Shown piece by piece: positions 25,770-35,692 of a stretch of DNA of 64,000 nucleotides. The stretch comes from Arthrobacter nitroguajacolicus_D (GTDB lineage Bacteria; Actinomycetota; Actinomycetes; Actinomycetales; Micrococcaceae), in the NCBI RefSeq assembly GCF_031455195.1, contig NZ_JAVDSH010000008.1, positions 162,593-226,592 of the forward strand, read 5' to 3'. The position numbers and the translations under genes are program-made. A model generated the notes under the pieces. It saw nothing but the letters and a program-made list of their open reading frames with translations, did no database searches and had not been told where the DNA came from. Numbering within the stretch: position 1 is the stretch's first letter; every line of letters begins with the position of its first letter.

Positions 25770-26754
25770 GTCGAAGGTGATGCCCCGGCGGTCTGCACTT
25801 AAGGCCGGGCTGGCCGTGGGTGTGGCTGGTCTTTTCCTTCCCGCAACAGCAGCCTGCACCCCGGGCGAACGTCCCCGGAAACTGACGGTGGCCGGCGGTG
25901 AAGCTGGCGGCTTTTACCTGGAGTTCGCCACGCTGCTCGCGGCCTTGCTGCAAAAGGAAGGCGTGGCCGAAACGGCGGAGCCTGTAGTCACCGGTGGGAG
26001 CCTGGAGAACATCCGGCGGGTGGTGGCCGGGGAGGCGACGCTCGCCGTCGCGCTTGCGGACGCGGCCGCCCAGCAGTCGAGCCCCGGTGACCGGCCACCC
26101 CGACCCGCAGACCTTGTAGCTCTCGGCAAGGTCTACCAGAACTATGTCCACTGCATCGTGCGGAAGGACAGCGGCATCCGGAACTTTGCCGACCTCGCGG
26201 GGAAAACCGTGGGCGTGGGCGAAGTGGGGTCGGGGACATCCCTCACTGCTCCCAGGATCATCGAGGCCTCCAGCCTGTCATCCGCAAAAACCAGTCCCGC
26301 GCTCACCCAAGTGAACCTGGGGCTGAACCAAGGGCTCGCGGCGCTGCAGAACCGGACCATCGACGCTCTGTTCTGGTCCGGAGGCGTCCCCACCGCAGCC
26401 ATCGCGTCCACTGCCAAGGACGTTGGCCTCCGCTTGGTGGACCTATCGGACCTCATCAACGCAACGCGCTCGCAGTTTGGACCGTTCTACGACCGCGTCC
26501 TTATTCCCGCCAACAGTTACGGTGACGCGCCCGCTGTGTGGACGGTCGGCGTCGCCAACCTCCTCCTCTGCCGCAGGGACCTTGCCGACCACGTTGTTCG
26601 TCAGACCGTGGAACTGCTGGTGGAACAAGCCCAGGACTTGGTTCCGAAGTCGAGCACCGGTGTGCAATTCCTCAGCCCGGAAACCCTGATCAACACCGCG
26701 GGCGTGCCCTTGCACCCTGCCGCGGAGGCGGCATACCGGACGCTGCACGGCTAG
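25762..26754 (+). CDS. TAXI-type TRAP solute-binding lipoprotein, orphan
   Basis: 330 aa from ATG 25762. A twin-arginine-like start (PRRSALKAG) and lipobox TAAC (Cys32) mark a lipoprotein. The mature part matches the TAXI family (LTVAGGEAGGFYLEFATLLA at its start; GEVGSGTSLTAPRIIE). TAXI proteins normally serve TRAP transporters, but no TRAP membrane subunit lies nearby. The gene overlaps the histidine kinase by 8 bp. The combination resembles periplasmic sensor-partner proteins of TctDE-like systems. Confidence 0.88.
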   Translation: MPESKVMPRRSALKAGLAVGVAGLFLPATAACTPGERPRKLTVAGGEAGGFYLEFATLLAALLQKEGVAETAEPVVTGGSLENIRRVVAGEATLAVALADAAAQQSSPGDRPPRPADLVALGKVYQNYVHCIVRKDSGIRNFADLAGKTVGVGEVGSGTSLTAPRIIEASSLSSAKTSPALTQVNLGLNQGLAALQNRTIDALFWSGGVPTAAIASTAKDVGLRLVDLSDLINATRSQFGPFYDRVLIPANSYGDAPAVWTVGVANLLLCRRDLADHVVRQTVELLVEQAQDLVPKSSTGVQFLSPETLINTAGVPLHPAAEAAYRTLHG

Positions 26755-26788
26755 GCCGTTTAGGAGCGGGACCGGAGCAACTGCCAAA

Positions 26789-27634
26789 ATGGAAACCATG
26801 ACTTCAGCCGTTGCCCCTGCCATTGCCCTGACCATCGCCGGTTCCGAAGCGACCGGTGGCGCCGGCGCGCAAGCGGACCTCAAGACCTTCCAGGAACTCG
26901 GAGTGTTCGGCATCGCGAACCTCACGTGCATCGTTTCCTTCAACCCGCAGGACAACTGGAACCACCGCTTTGTGCCGGTGGACCAGCAGGTCATCGCGGA
27001 TCAACTCGAAGCCACGACGGCGGCCTACGGTGCCGCTTCCGGCGCGCCTTCCGTTTTGGACACAGTGAAGATCGGCATGCTCGGCAGCCCGGCGACCATC
27101 AGCACGGTGGAAAAGGCGCTGACGGACGGCGCTTTCGCGAATGTGGTTTTGGATCCTGTTTTGATCTGCAAAGGCCAGGAGCCGGGCCACGCCCTGGACA
27201 CCGACCAGGCACTGAAGGCCCAGATCCTGCCGCTGGCTACTTTCGTCACGCCGAACCACTTCGAAGCCGAGTCCTTGTCCGGGCTCACGATTACCGATGA
27301 AGAGTCCCTCAAGGCTGCTGCGATCCGCATCCACGAGATCAGCGGCGCAGCAGTCCTCGCCAAAGGCGGGGTGCGGCTGGAAGGCCCGGACGCCGTCGAC
27401 GTCTATTACGACGGCGAGACCTTGGAAGTCCTGCGCGCTCCGAAAGTGGGCGATGTTGCTGTGTCAGGTGCGGGCTGCTCGTTGGCCGCGGCTGTGACCG
27501 CTGAGCTGGCTAAGGGCGCGACGCCGCTGGAAGCCGCACGCACTGCCAAGGCTTTCGTCACCGAAGGGATCAAGAACCGTGTGTCCTCCGGCGCTCCCTT
27601 TGACGCGCTGTGGCAGGGTGGGGCGTTGTCCTAG
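26789..27634 (+). CDS. ThiD/PdxK-type pyridoxine or HMP kinase
   Basis: 281 aa, ribokinase superfamily. The N-terminus (LTIAGSEATGGAGAQADLKT) matches the HMP-kinase group, with the substrate loop of ThiD-like pyridoxal kinases. The C-terminal VAVSGAGCSLAAAVTAEL is the anion-hole/GAGD-like motif, here with Ser-Gly-Ala-Gly-Cys in place of the usual Gly-x-Gly-Asp; this Cys-containing form is typical of the Gram-positive PdxK/ThiD2 kinases. It phosphorylates a B6 vitamer or HMP. An in-frame ATG at 26798 is an alternative start. Confidence 0.82.
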   Translation: METMTSAVAPAIALTIAGSEATGGAGAQADLKTFQELGVFGIANLTCIVSFNPQDNWNHRFVPVDQQVIADQLEATTAAYGAASGAPSVLDTVKIGMLGSPATISTVEKALTDGAFANVVLDPVLICKGQEPGHALDTDQALKAQILPLATFVTPNHFEAESLSGLTITDEESLKAAAIRIHEISGAAVLAKGGVRLEGPDAVDVYYDGETLEVLRAPKVGDVAVSGAGCSLAAAVTAELAKGATPLEAARTAKAFVTEGIKNRVSSGAPFDALWQGGALS

Positions 27635-27645
27635 CTCCTATACGA

Positions 27646-27687
27646 AAGCAGCCGCCGCGGAGTGTTCCGAGGCGGCTGCTTTTCTTT
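27646..27687. terminator. Bidirectional intrinsic terminator
   Basis: GCAGCCGCC (27648-27656) pairs with GGCGGCTGC (27671-27679), followed by TTTTC on the plus strand and preceded by GAAA, which is TTTC on the minus strand. It sits between the convergent kinase and cytochrome b genes. Confidence 0.75.
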
Positions 27688-27696
27688 GCGTGAGCT

Positions 27697-28626
27697 TTAG
27701 CGTGAGAGCTTGCCCATGAGTGAGGCGATGGGACGCAGGAACAGTGGGCGGGCAAGGAACCAGGCGGCTGCCGTGAAGACGATGGAGGCCGCGAAGATTC
27801 CGAAGCCCCACCAGCTGTAGTCGTTGTTGGACGCGTACATATGGTTCAAATTGTTTAGGGCGCCGGTGGCCAGCACCAGGGTCACGTGGACGATCACGAA
27901 GGCAACGAAGTAGATCATCACGGGGAAGTGGATCTTGCGGGCCAGCTCGATCGGGTAGTACTTGTTGATCGCAGCCTTCTTGGGCCATGCGCCGGACATC
28001 CGGATGCCGGTGATGATGGCCAGCGGCGCCGCAATGAAGACCGTGACGAAGTAGGTCAGGAGCTGAAGGCTGTTGTAGTTGTTCCAGCCATTTTCAACGG
28101 GCCAGTTCAGCGAGGCATACTGCAGGCCGGCGGAGACAGCGTTCGGGAAGACGTCCCAGTTGGTGGGGACGATCCGCAACCATTGACCGGTGGCGAAGAG
28201 CAACACGATGAAAATGATGCCATTCAAGACCCAGAGCGCATCCAGCGTCAGGTGGAACCAGAGGTCCAGGCTGATCTTGGTAGGCGGGTTCTTGGTTTTG
28301 ATGAAGCCCTTGTTGTTCCTGGTCCAGTTGGCTGCCGGCCGCGTGGTGGTGCGCACCTGCCACCCCGAACGGATGATCAGGACAATGAAGAACATGTTCA
28401 GGAAGTGCTGCCAGCCAAGCCATGCGGGGAAGCCAGTAGGAGTGCCTTCAGGGATGGCCGAATGGCCGGGGTAGTCCGTCAAGAATTGCTGGACCGGCTG
28501 AAGGGTCCGGAGCCACTGTGCCACCAGAACCAGGATCAGTGCCACCACCAGAGCTCCTGCGGTGACGGCGACGGGTTTGAACCACCTGTTCGACGTGATC
28601 CCGGACGACTTGCTTGAAACGGACAT
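27697..28626 (-). CDS. Cytochrome b/b6-domain membrane protein
   Basis: 309 aa with about five or six membrane segments. Candidate haem-ligand histidines lie in GWQHFLNMFF, LWFHLTLDALW and KIHFPVMIYFVAFVIVHVTLV. The layout resembles the diheme cytochrome b subunits of formate dehydrogenase or of Ni-Fe hydrogenase, but it is longer and no catalytic subunit is next to it. A role in quinone-linked electron transfer is inference. It is divergent from a TetR gene, with a 12-bp palindrome in the shared region. Confidence 0.75.
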   Translation of the reverse strand: MSVSSKSSGITSNRWFKPVAVTAGALVVALILVLVAQWLRTLQPVQQFLTDYPGHSAIPEGTPTGFPAWLGWQHFLNMFFIVLIIRSGWQVRTTTRPAANWTRNNKGFIKTKNPPTKISLDLWFHLTLDALWVLNGIIFIVLLFATGQWLRIVPTNWDVFPNAVSAGLQYASLNWPVENGWNNYNSLQLLTYFVTVFIAAPLAIITGIRMSGAWPKKAAINKYYPIELARKIHFPVMIYFVAFVIVHVTLVLATGALNNLNHMYASNNDYSWWGFGIFAASIVFTAAAWFLARPLFLRPIASLMGKLSR

Positions 28627-28669
28627 CAGGCCGCGTTCCTCTCTGGCTTGTTTGGCTGCGACCAGTTGG

Positions 28670-28681
28670 CGCTATATAGCG
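28670..28681. promoter_or_regulatory. Perfect palindrome in the cytochrome b/TetR divergent region
   Basis: CGCTATATAGCG at 28670-28681 lies 44 bp upstream of the cytochrome b start, within the 301-bp divergent region (28627-28927). It could be an operator of the TetR regulator encoded at 28928 or part of a -10 region. Nothing else was recognised in this intergenic stretch. Confidence 0.35.
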
Positions 28682-28927
28682 ATTCAACCAGTTGCAGCCC
28701 GACGGTGAAAACGGCACCCGGGTTTCGGGGCGTTCGACGTCAAAAATCGCAGCATTCGGATACATGCCGCAATGTGTATTTCTAGAACAGACTTCCAGAA
28801 TTATTTCCCGTGCTTTAGTGGTCAGTCAAGGCTTGCGGCTGGCTATGTGGATTCTTTCGGGGATAGGATTCCAAAAAATAGCTGGTCGACACACCGGTGT
28901 CCGTTCTGCCCGCGGAAGGAGCCCTGC

Positions 28928-29542
28928 ATGGTTCGCAAGACGTCCGAAGTTGCCAGTAACGCGGGCTCGTGGCAATGGACCCGCACGGCGGCCACCCAGC
29001 GCAACTTGTTGGACGCGGCGGCCGGGGTCTTCATCGAACACGGCTTTACCGATGCTGGCATTACTGACATCGTGGCCCGTGCCGGATCCAGTGTGGGCAG
29101 CCTGTACCACCACTTCGGCGGAAAGACCGAGCTCTTCCTCGCCCTCTGGAACGACTACCAGAACGAACACGAAAGACTCGTCGCAGCCGCCGTCGCGAAA
29201 GCGCGGAAAGACGGCGAGGACGATCCCCTGACACTGTTCAACGTGGGCAGCCGCAGCTACTTCGACTACGCCTGGAAGCACCGGGACTTGGAACGGGTGT
29301 TCATCGAGGGCGACACTCCCCCGGGCTTCGAATTGCTCAGGCGGGAACGGGGACGGGAATGGGTCCGGCAGAACTCGGTGCTCCTCGGCGCCAGCGACGA
29401 CACCCTTGGCAGGCTCACAGTCGCGGTGATCACGGACATCGTGACGGTGTCGGGGCAGGAAGTTGCCCTGAGCGCCACCAAGCGTGAGGCCGACGCCGTG
29501 GTTGAAGCTGCGGCAGTGCTGGTCCGGAGACTGGTCGGATAG
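28928..29542 (+). CDS. TetR-family transcriptional regulator
   Basis: 204 aa from ATG 28928 with GGAAGGAG at 28914-28921; the frame is open to 28772 but that segment lacks a start signal. The helix-turn-helix is at about 20-65 (ATQRNLLDAAAGVFIEHGF, then ITDIVARAGSSVGSLYHHF). The ligand domain is not assignable. It is divergent from the cytochrome b gene and is its most likely target. Confidence 0.85.
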   Translation: MVRKTSEVASNAGSWQWTRTAATQRNLLDAAAGVFIEHGFTDAGITDIVARAGSSVGSLYHHFGGKTELFLALWNDYQNEHERLVAAAVAKARKDGEDDPLTLFNVGSRSYFDYAWKHRDLERVFIEGDTPPGFELLRRERGREWVRQNSVLLGASDDTLGRLTVAVITDIVTVSGQEVALSATKREADAVVEAAAVLVRRLVG

Positions 29543-29593
29543 CTCCGTACCCACCCAAGCTGCGCCAAGCAAACTGTCCGCGAACCGCGAATC

Positions 29594-29899
29594 TTACGAT
29601 GAGGCTGGGCGGCTCGGGACGCAGAGTTCGAGGCCTTGGTTCCTGGCAGCCTCGAATATCTTAGGTTGTGCCGCGCCGTGCTTGAAGCCGAGTCCATCTA
29701 CCGTTCGCTCGACGATTCGCAAGTTTCGACTCGTTCGGGCCTCGAATGCGGGGTGAGCGAGCAGCGCCTCAGCGTGGCTATTGAGCAAGACTCCGTTATT
29801 GAGAAGCAGCTGTACGACCTCCGCTCGGGACCGACCGCCCACACGAACCACGAATCCCTCATCCTCTGCCTTGCTGATCATGCACCGATTCTCCAGCAA
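29594..29899 (-). CDS. Conserved-looking hypothetical fragment
   Basis: 101 aa. The chain (EVVQLLLNNGVLLNSHAEAL, then LRIVERTVDGLGFKHGA) has the composition of a real protein and ends abruptly in CVPSRPASS. It may be a remnant of a larger gene with a frameshift near 29620, because another frame stays open beyond the stop. I do not recognise the family. It lies in the 494-bp gap between the TetR gene and the small membrane protein; nothing else was seen there. Confidence 0.35.
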   Translation of the reverse strand: MLENRCMISKAEDEGFVVRVGGRSRAEVVQLLLNNGVLLNSHAEALLAHPAFEARTSRNLRIVERTVDGLGFKHGAAQPKIFEAARNQGLELCVPSRPASS

Positions 29900-30036
29900 T
29901 GCTGGCCGGAGAACGACTCACCTTCAGTGATTCGGCGTCTGCCGTTTGTTGGGCTGGCTTGACGGGCGATGTATCCGCTGCGCCAGGGCGTTCTCGATGC
30001 TGGCGCCTTCACCATTCCGGCGGATCGACGCGATCT

Positions 30037-30231
30037 TCAGGTTGGTGACTTCTTCTGTGCTGCGATGCCGGCACCGATCAGCCCACCTGCAGACAGCAGC
30101 AACAGTGCCGCTCCTGCCACCATGGCGATCTTGACAGGTACCGGGAATTCGATTGCCACCGCAACGCAGCAGATGACAACAGCAAGAGCGGCCACCCAAG
30201 CCGCAATAGCACCCAACATCTTTTTATCCAC
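30037..30231 (-). CDS. Small two-segment membrane protein
   Basis: 64 aa. Two hydrophobic segments (about 5-27 and 31-56) joined by a short FPVP turn, with a Lys-rich tail (QKKSPT). The composition fits a real small integral membrane protein. The function is unknown. Confidence 0.45.
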   Translation of the reverse strand: MDKKMLGAIAAWVAALAVVICCVAVAIEFPVPVKIAMVAGAALLLLSAGGLIGAGIAAQKKSPT

Positions 30232-30372
30232 CGAATTACCTTAGTGACACAGGCCAGACAATTGTCAAACATGCCCGCGCCGGCGTAGCCGCAATGTGTG
30301 AGGATGCAGGTGGTCGCGCCCAGAAAGCACGGCTTTCACATTCGAAGGTTCTCAAGAGCCCACAATCAAGAA

Positions 30373-30527
30373 CGCGGAACGCGAGAGAGCGTCCGCGCCA
30401 AACCGACGGGACGTGAGCGAGCGTCCGCGCCAAGCAGGCGGAACGTGAGCGAGCGACCGCCCCAAGCAGGCGGAACGTGAGAGAGCATCGGGAAAAAGCA
30501 GGCGGAACGTGAAGGAGCGTTGGGGGT
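30373..30527. repeat. Five tandem 32-bp repeats
   Basis: The GGAAC-like word recurs at 30376, 30408, 30440, 30472 and 30504, exactly 32 bases apart. A consensus unit begins GGCGGAACGTGAGNGAGC. Unit sequences diverge mainly in the second half. The array abuts the 3' end of the ramB-like gene, so on that strand it is 3'-untranslated sequence. It is the same family as the array at 19606-19701, in the opposite orientation. It is not a CRISPR array because there are no spacers. Confidence 0.88.
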
Positions 30528-32041
30528 CAGCGTTCGGAGTGCGCCGCCAGGAAGGAGTACACCTCGGTCTCGTCCACGCCGGGGAACGCTCCGGGAGGCA
30601 TGGCGGCCAACAGGTGGGAGTGTGCTCGGGCGGAGGGCCACGCGTTGCCGGCCCACTCGTTCGCCAGCGAGGCAGGCGGCCTCTTGCAGCAGTTCGGGTC
30701 CGGGCAGTTGGACGTTGCACGGGCCGTGGTCTCCCGGCCCCGGAACCACTTGACGTGCTGGTACGGCACCCCGATGCTCAATGAAAACTCGCCGGCCGCG
30801 GACCGTTCAGTCCGTGCAGTGCACCAGTACGTGCCCGATGGAGTGTCCGTGTACTGGCTGTAAGCGCTGAACTTGTCCGGCACGTCGAACACCGCCCGAG
30901 AGGTCCATGCCTTGCACGACGGCTGCCCCTCAATCGCTCCCGTGTGGTCCTGCGGGAAGGTCACGCCGTCGTTCTCGTACGCCTTGTAGATGATGCCGGA
31001 CTGGTGGGTCTTCTGGAAGTGCGTGGTGATGCCCAAGTGCTTCGTGGCCAGGTTGGTGAAACGGTGCGCGGCGGTCTCGTAGGACACGGCGAAGGCGTCG
31101 CGGATGTCCTCCACGGCAATTTCCTTGGCGGCCTTGGCCTTCTGGAGGAATTCGACCGTGGCCTGCTCCGGCAGCAGCAAAGCCGCGGCAAAGTAGTTGG
31201 TCGCAACGCGCTGGGCCAGGAAGTCCCCATAGTTCCGGGGCGTTTCATGCCCCAGGACGTAGTGTCCCAGCGCTTGGAGCAAAACAGATCGTGGATCGTG
31301 ATCCTGCCGCTGGTTCTGCGTGAGATAAATTCTGCGGTTCTTCAAATCCGTCACCGAACGGGTGGAATGCGGCAAATCCCCTACGTGGTGCAGCGTGAAA
31401 CCGAGGTTCTCGGCGATGTCCGCAATGACGTGCTGGCTCAGCGGACCGGTGGTGTAGCCGACCCCTTTGAGGACCTTCTGCGCTTCCGCCTCGTACTCGG
31501 GGAAATAGTTCCCGCGCTCGCGCATCATGGCACGCAACTCACCGTTGGCTCGGCGGGCCTCCTCCGGCGTCGCGGCTTGCTCATTGAGTTTGCGTTCGAG
31601 CTCCTGAAGCAGCCCCACCTGGGACTCCAGGACTTCCAGCGGAAGCCGCGAGCTGATGCGGATTTTCGGGAGATTCAGGGACTCGTACAGGGGGCCGCGC
31701 TGGTACCGTTCCAGTTCAATTTCCAACGCCGCCCGGCGACTCGGCGGCTCCGCCCCGAGCAGCTGATCGATGCTTACGTTGAGTGATGCGGCCAACTGCT
31801 GCAGCAGCCCCAACTTGGGTTCGCGCTTGCCGTTTTCGATCAGGCTCAGTTGGCTTGGTGCGGTCCCGACGGCAGCACTCAAGCCGTCCAGCGTCAGCCC
31901 CGCCTGCTTGCGCAGGTGCCGTACGCGGCGGCCCAGACTGATGACGTCCAGTTCCGGGGCCGCAGGGGACGACGATGGCGATGCTACTTCGCGATTCCAG
32001 CTAACAGGCGACATTTCTTGAGAATACGCGAAGAAGTGCAT
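30527..32041 (-). CDS. ramB: RamB-type XRE/IrrE-like regulator of acetate metabolism
   Basis: 504 aa from the ATG at 32041; an ATG at 32014 is an alternative. The HTH is at about residues 29-90 (LGRRVRHLRKQAGLTLDGLS, then APSQLSLIENGKREPKL). The middle contains an ImmA/IrrE-like metallopeptidase-type region in which the HExxH is replaced (LLQALGHYVLGHETP). The C-terminal domain is Cys-rich (NCPDPNCCKRPP). The architecture and divergence from aceA match RamB of corynebacteria, which controls the glyoxylate cycle and acetate genes. The name is by analogy. Confidence 0.85.
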   Translation of the reverse strand: MHFFAYSQEMSPVSWNREVASPSSSPAAPELDVISLGRRVRHLRKQAGLTLDGLSAAVGTAPSQLSLIENGKREPKLGLLQQLAASLNVSIDQLLGAEPPSRRAALEIELERYQRGPLYESLNLPKIRISSRLPLEVLESQVGLLQELERKLNEQAATPEEARRANGELRAMMRERGNYFPEYEAEAQKVLKGVGYTTGPLSQHVIADIAENLGFTLHHVGDLPHSTRSVTDLKNRRIYLTQNQRQDHDPRSVLLQALGHYVLGHETPRNYGDFLAQRVATNYFAAALLLPEQATVEFLQKAKAAKEIAVEDIRDAFAVSYETAAHRFTNLATKHLGITTHFQKTHQSGIIYKAYENDGVTFPQDHTGAIEGQPSCKAWTSRAVFDVPDKFSAYSQYTDTPSGTYWCTARTERSAAGEFSLSIGVPYQHVKWFRGRETTARATSNCPDPNCCKRPPASLANEWAGNAWPSARAHSHLLAAMPPGAFPGVDETEVYSFLAAHSER

Positions 32042-32088
32042 TTCTTTCCATAGTTTTCCTCTAGAAAGCCTATTGAAAGTGCAGAAAA
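32031..32088. promoter_or_regulatory. Candidate RamB operators in the ramB/aceA intergenic region
   Basis: AAGAA-GTGCAT-TTCTT (32031-32046) is an inverted repeat overlapping the first ATG of the regulator gene. A related A-rich GTGCA word, GAAAGTGCAGAAAAG, lies about 30 bp away near 32075-32089. Both sit in the 144-bp region between ramB and aceA. Assignment as RamB sites is inference from position. Confidence 0.3.
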
Positions 32089-32185
32089 GTAGGTCTTACG
32101 AAAAGGAAATACAGACCCCGGACAACCCGGCCGGTGCCGCAACGATGCAGCAGCGGCCGGGCCGGGCACCACCTAGGAGACAGAA

Positions 32186-33517
32186 ATGACCGCTTCATTT
32201 GAACCAGCAGAGCAGAGTGCAGAGCAGCAGGCCGCAGCGCTGGAACTTGAATGGTCCGCCAACCCGCGTTGGGAAGGCGTCACCCGCGATTACTCGGCCA
32301 CCGACGTCGTCCGCCTCCGCGGTCGCGTCTCCGAAGAGCACACCCTGGCCCGCCGCGGTTCGGAGAAGCTCTGGAAGCAGCTCACCGAGGAAGCTCCCAC
32401 CGGCGGCTACACCAACGCGCTCGGCGCACTCACCGGCAACCAGGCCGTACAGCAGGTCAAGGCCGGCCTCCGCGCAATCTATCTCTCCGGCTGGCAGGTC
32501 GCCGCCGACGCCAACCTGTCGGGCCAGACCTACCCGGACCAGTCCCTGTACCCGGCCAACTCGGTGCCGCAGGTTGTCCGCCGCATCAACAACGCCCTGC
32601 TCCGCGCAGACCAGATCGAATACGCCGAGGGCGTCAAGACCGTCGAGGACTGGCTCGTCCCGATCGTCGCCGACGCCGAAGCCGGCTTCGGTGGCCCGCT
32701 CAACGCCTACGAACTCATGAAATCCATGATCACCGCAGGTGCCTCGGGCGTTCACTGGGAAGACCAGCTCGCATCCGAAAAGAAGTGCGGCCACCTGGGC
32801 GGCAAGGTCCTGATCCCCACCCAGCAGCACATCCGGACCCTCAACGCAGCCCGACTGGCAGCCGACGTCGCCGGTACCCCGACGGTTGTCATTGCCCGCA
32901 CCGACGCCGAAGCAGCAACCCTGATCACCTCAGACGTTGACGAGCGCGACCAGGAATTCATCCTCCGCGAAGGTGGACAGCCTGTTCGCACCGCCGAGGG
33001 CTTCTACAAGGTCCGCAACGGCATCGAACCCTGCATCGCCCGTGCCAAGGCCTACGCACCGTACTCCGACCTTATCTGGATGGAGACGGGCACCCCGGAC
33101 CTGGAACTGGCACGCAAGTTCGCCGAGTCGGTCAAGGCTGAGTTCCCGGACCAGATGCTCTCCTACAACTGCTCCCCGTCCTTCAACTGGCGCAAGCACC
33201 TGGACGACACGACCATCGCGAAGTTCCAGCGCGAACTTGGTGCCATGGGCTTCACGTTCCAGTTCATCACCCTGGCCGGCTTCCACGCCCTGAACTACTC
33301 GATGTTCGATCTCGCCCACGGCTACGCCCGTGAAGGCATGAGCGCCTACGTCGAGCTCCAGGAAAAGGAATTCGCCTCCGAATCCCGCGGCTACACCGCC
33401 ACCAAGCACCAGCGCGAAGTCGGCACCGGCTACTTCGACGACATCGCAACTGCGCTCAACCCGAACGCATCCACTTTGGCCCTGGTGGGATCCACCGAAG
33501 AAGGCCAGTTCCACTAA
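32186..33517 (+). CDS. aceA: Isocitrate lyase
   Basis: 443 aa, normal length. It cleaves isocitrate to glyoxylate and succinate in the glyoxylate shunt. The catalytic loop KKCGHLGGK, the upstream VADAEAGFGG metal-binding strand, and NCSPSFNW with TLAGFH near the C-terminus are all present. AGGAGACAGAA precedes the ATG. With malate synthase downstream and the RamB-type gene divergent, it forms a classic acetate-utilisation locus. Confidence 0.97.
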   Translation: MTASFEPAEQSAEQQAAALELEWSANPRWEGVTRDYSATDVVRLRGRVSEEHTLARRGSEKLWKQLTEEAPTGGYTNALGALTGNQAVQQVKAGLRAIYLSGWQVAADANLSGQTYPDQSLYPANSVPQVVRRINNALLRADQIEYAEGVKTVEDWLVPIVADAEAGFGGPLNAYELMKSMITAGASGVHWEDQLASEKKCGHLGGKVLIPTQQHIRTLNAARLAADVAGTPTVVIARTDAEAATLITSDVDERDQEFILREGGQPVRTAEGFYKVRNGIEPCIARAKAYAPYSDLIWMETGTPDLELARKFAESVKAEFPDQMLSYNCSPSFNWRKHLDDTTIAKFQRELGAMGFTFQFITLAGFHALNYSMFDLAHGYAREGMSAYVELQEKEFASESRGYTATKHQREVGTGYFDDIATALNPNASTLALVGSTEEGQFH

Positions 33518-33822
33518 TCCCCAGCCGCCCCCTCCGCTCGCAAGCTCGCGAGGGAACCCGGCGGCCGTGGGCCCATTCCGCCCAAGGTGAGCTGTTCGCT
33601 TCGCTCACCGGAAGGCACGACGGCGATTGTCGCCTCCGCCCTGCGGAGCGGTAATGCTCTGCCTGCTATTCCCCACGTCCCGGTTTCGACCTCGCTGAGC
33701 GAGGACGGACCGGGACGCAGGGCCCCTTTTACGCAGGCTGCCGCATCACCGCACCTCCGGCCTCGTGGGCACCTCACGTAAGCACCGCCGTCGAACATTT
33801 GCTTCTCATAGGAGAGATTGAC
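33518..33822. other. aceA-aceB intergenic region with several stem-loops
   Basis: 305 bp without a gene. It contains short inverted repeats one after another: CTCGC-x5-GCGAG (33537-33552), GGTGAGC pairing with GCTCACC (about 33586-33609), and CTCGCTGAGCGAG (about 33692-33704). These could set different expression levels for aceA and aceB, or mark a promoter for aceB. No clear -35/-10 pair was recognised. Confidence 0.4.
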
Positions 33823-35475
<1,653 letters not shown>

Positions 35476-35524
35476 GGAGGCACCACAAGCCCCGCGACAC
35501 ACGCCGCGGACACCACGCCCCGAC

Positions 35525-35583
35525 GCTGGGCTGCCTGCACTCTTCGCAACAAGTGACCCCGATGGTCGGGGAGGCAGCCCAGC
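35525..35583 (+). terminator. Two-tier structured element after aceB
   Basis: GCTGGGCTGCC (35525-35535) pairs with GGCAGCCCAGC (35573-35583). Inside the loop CCCCGATGGTCGGGG (35557-35571) forms a second hairpin. There is no T-tract. It may be a terminator between aceB and the convergent MFS gene, though the nested form is more elaborate than usual. Confidence 0.5.
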
Positions 35584-35692
35584 AACGGGGCTTCTCCATG
35601 TCCGGAGCGCACCCCACGTCGACGACTCGCTGCACGCAAGACGCTTCCTACCGTCTAATCCGCAGCAACCCATCGAAACGGGCACGCCAGAG

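Noticed and set aside
25762..26754. A full TRAP transporter operon
   Set aside because: No membrane subunits (large or small) are found on either side of the TAXI protein.
30373..30527. Possible CRISPR array
   Set aside because: The 32-bp units are contiguous without unique spacers and no cas genes are near.
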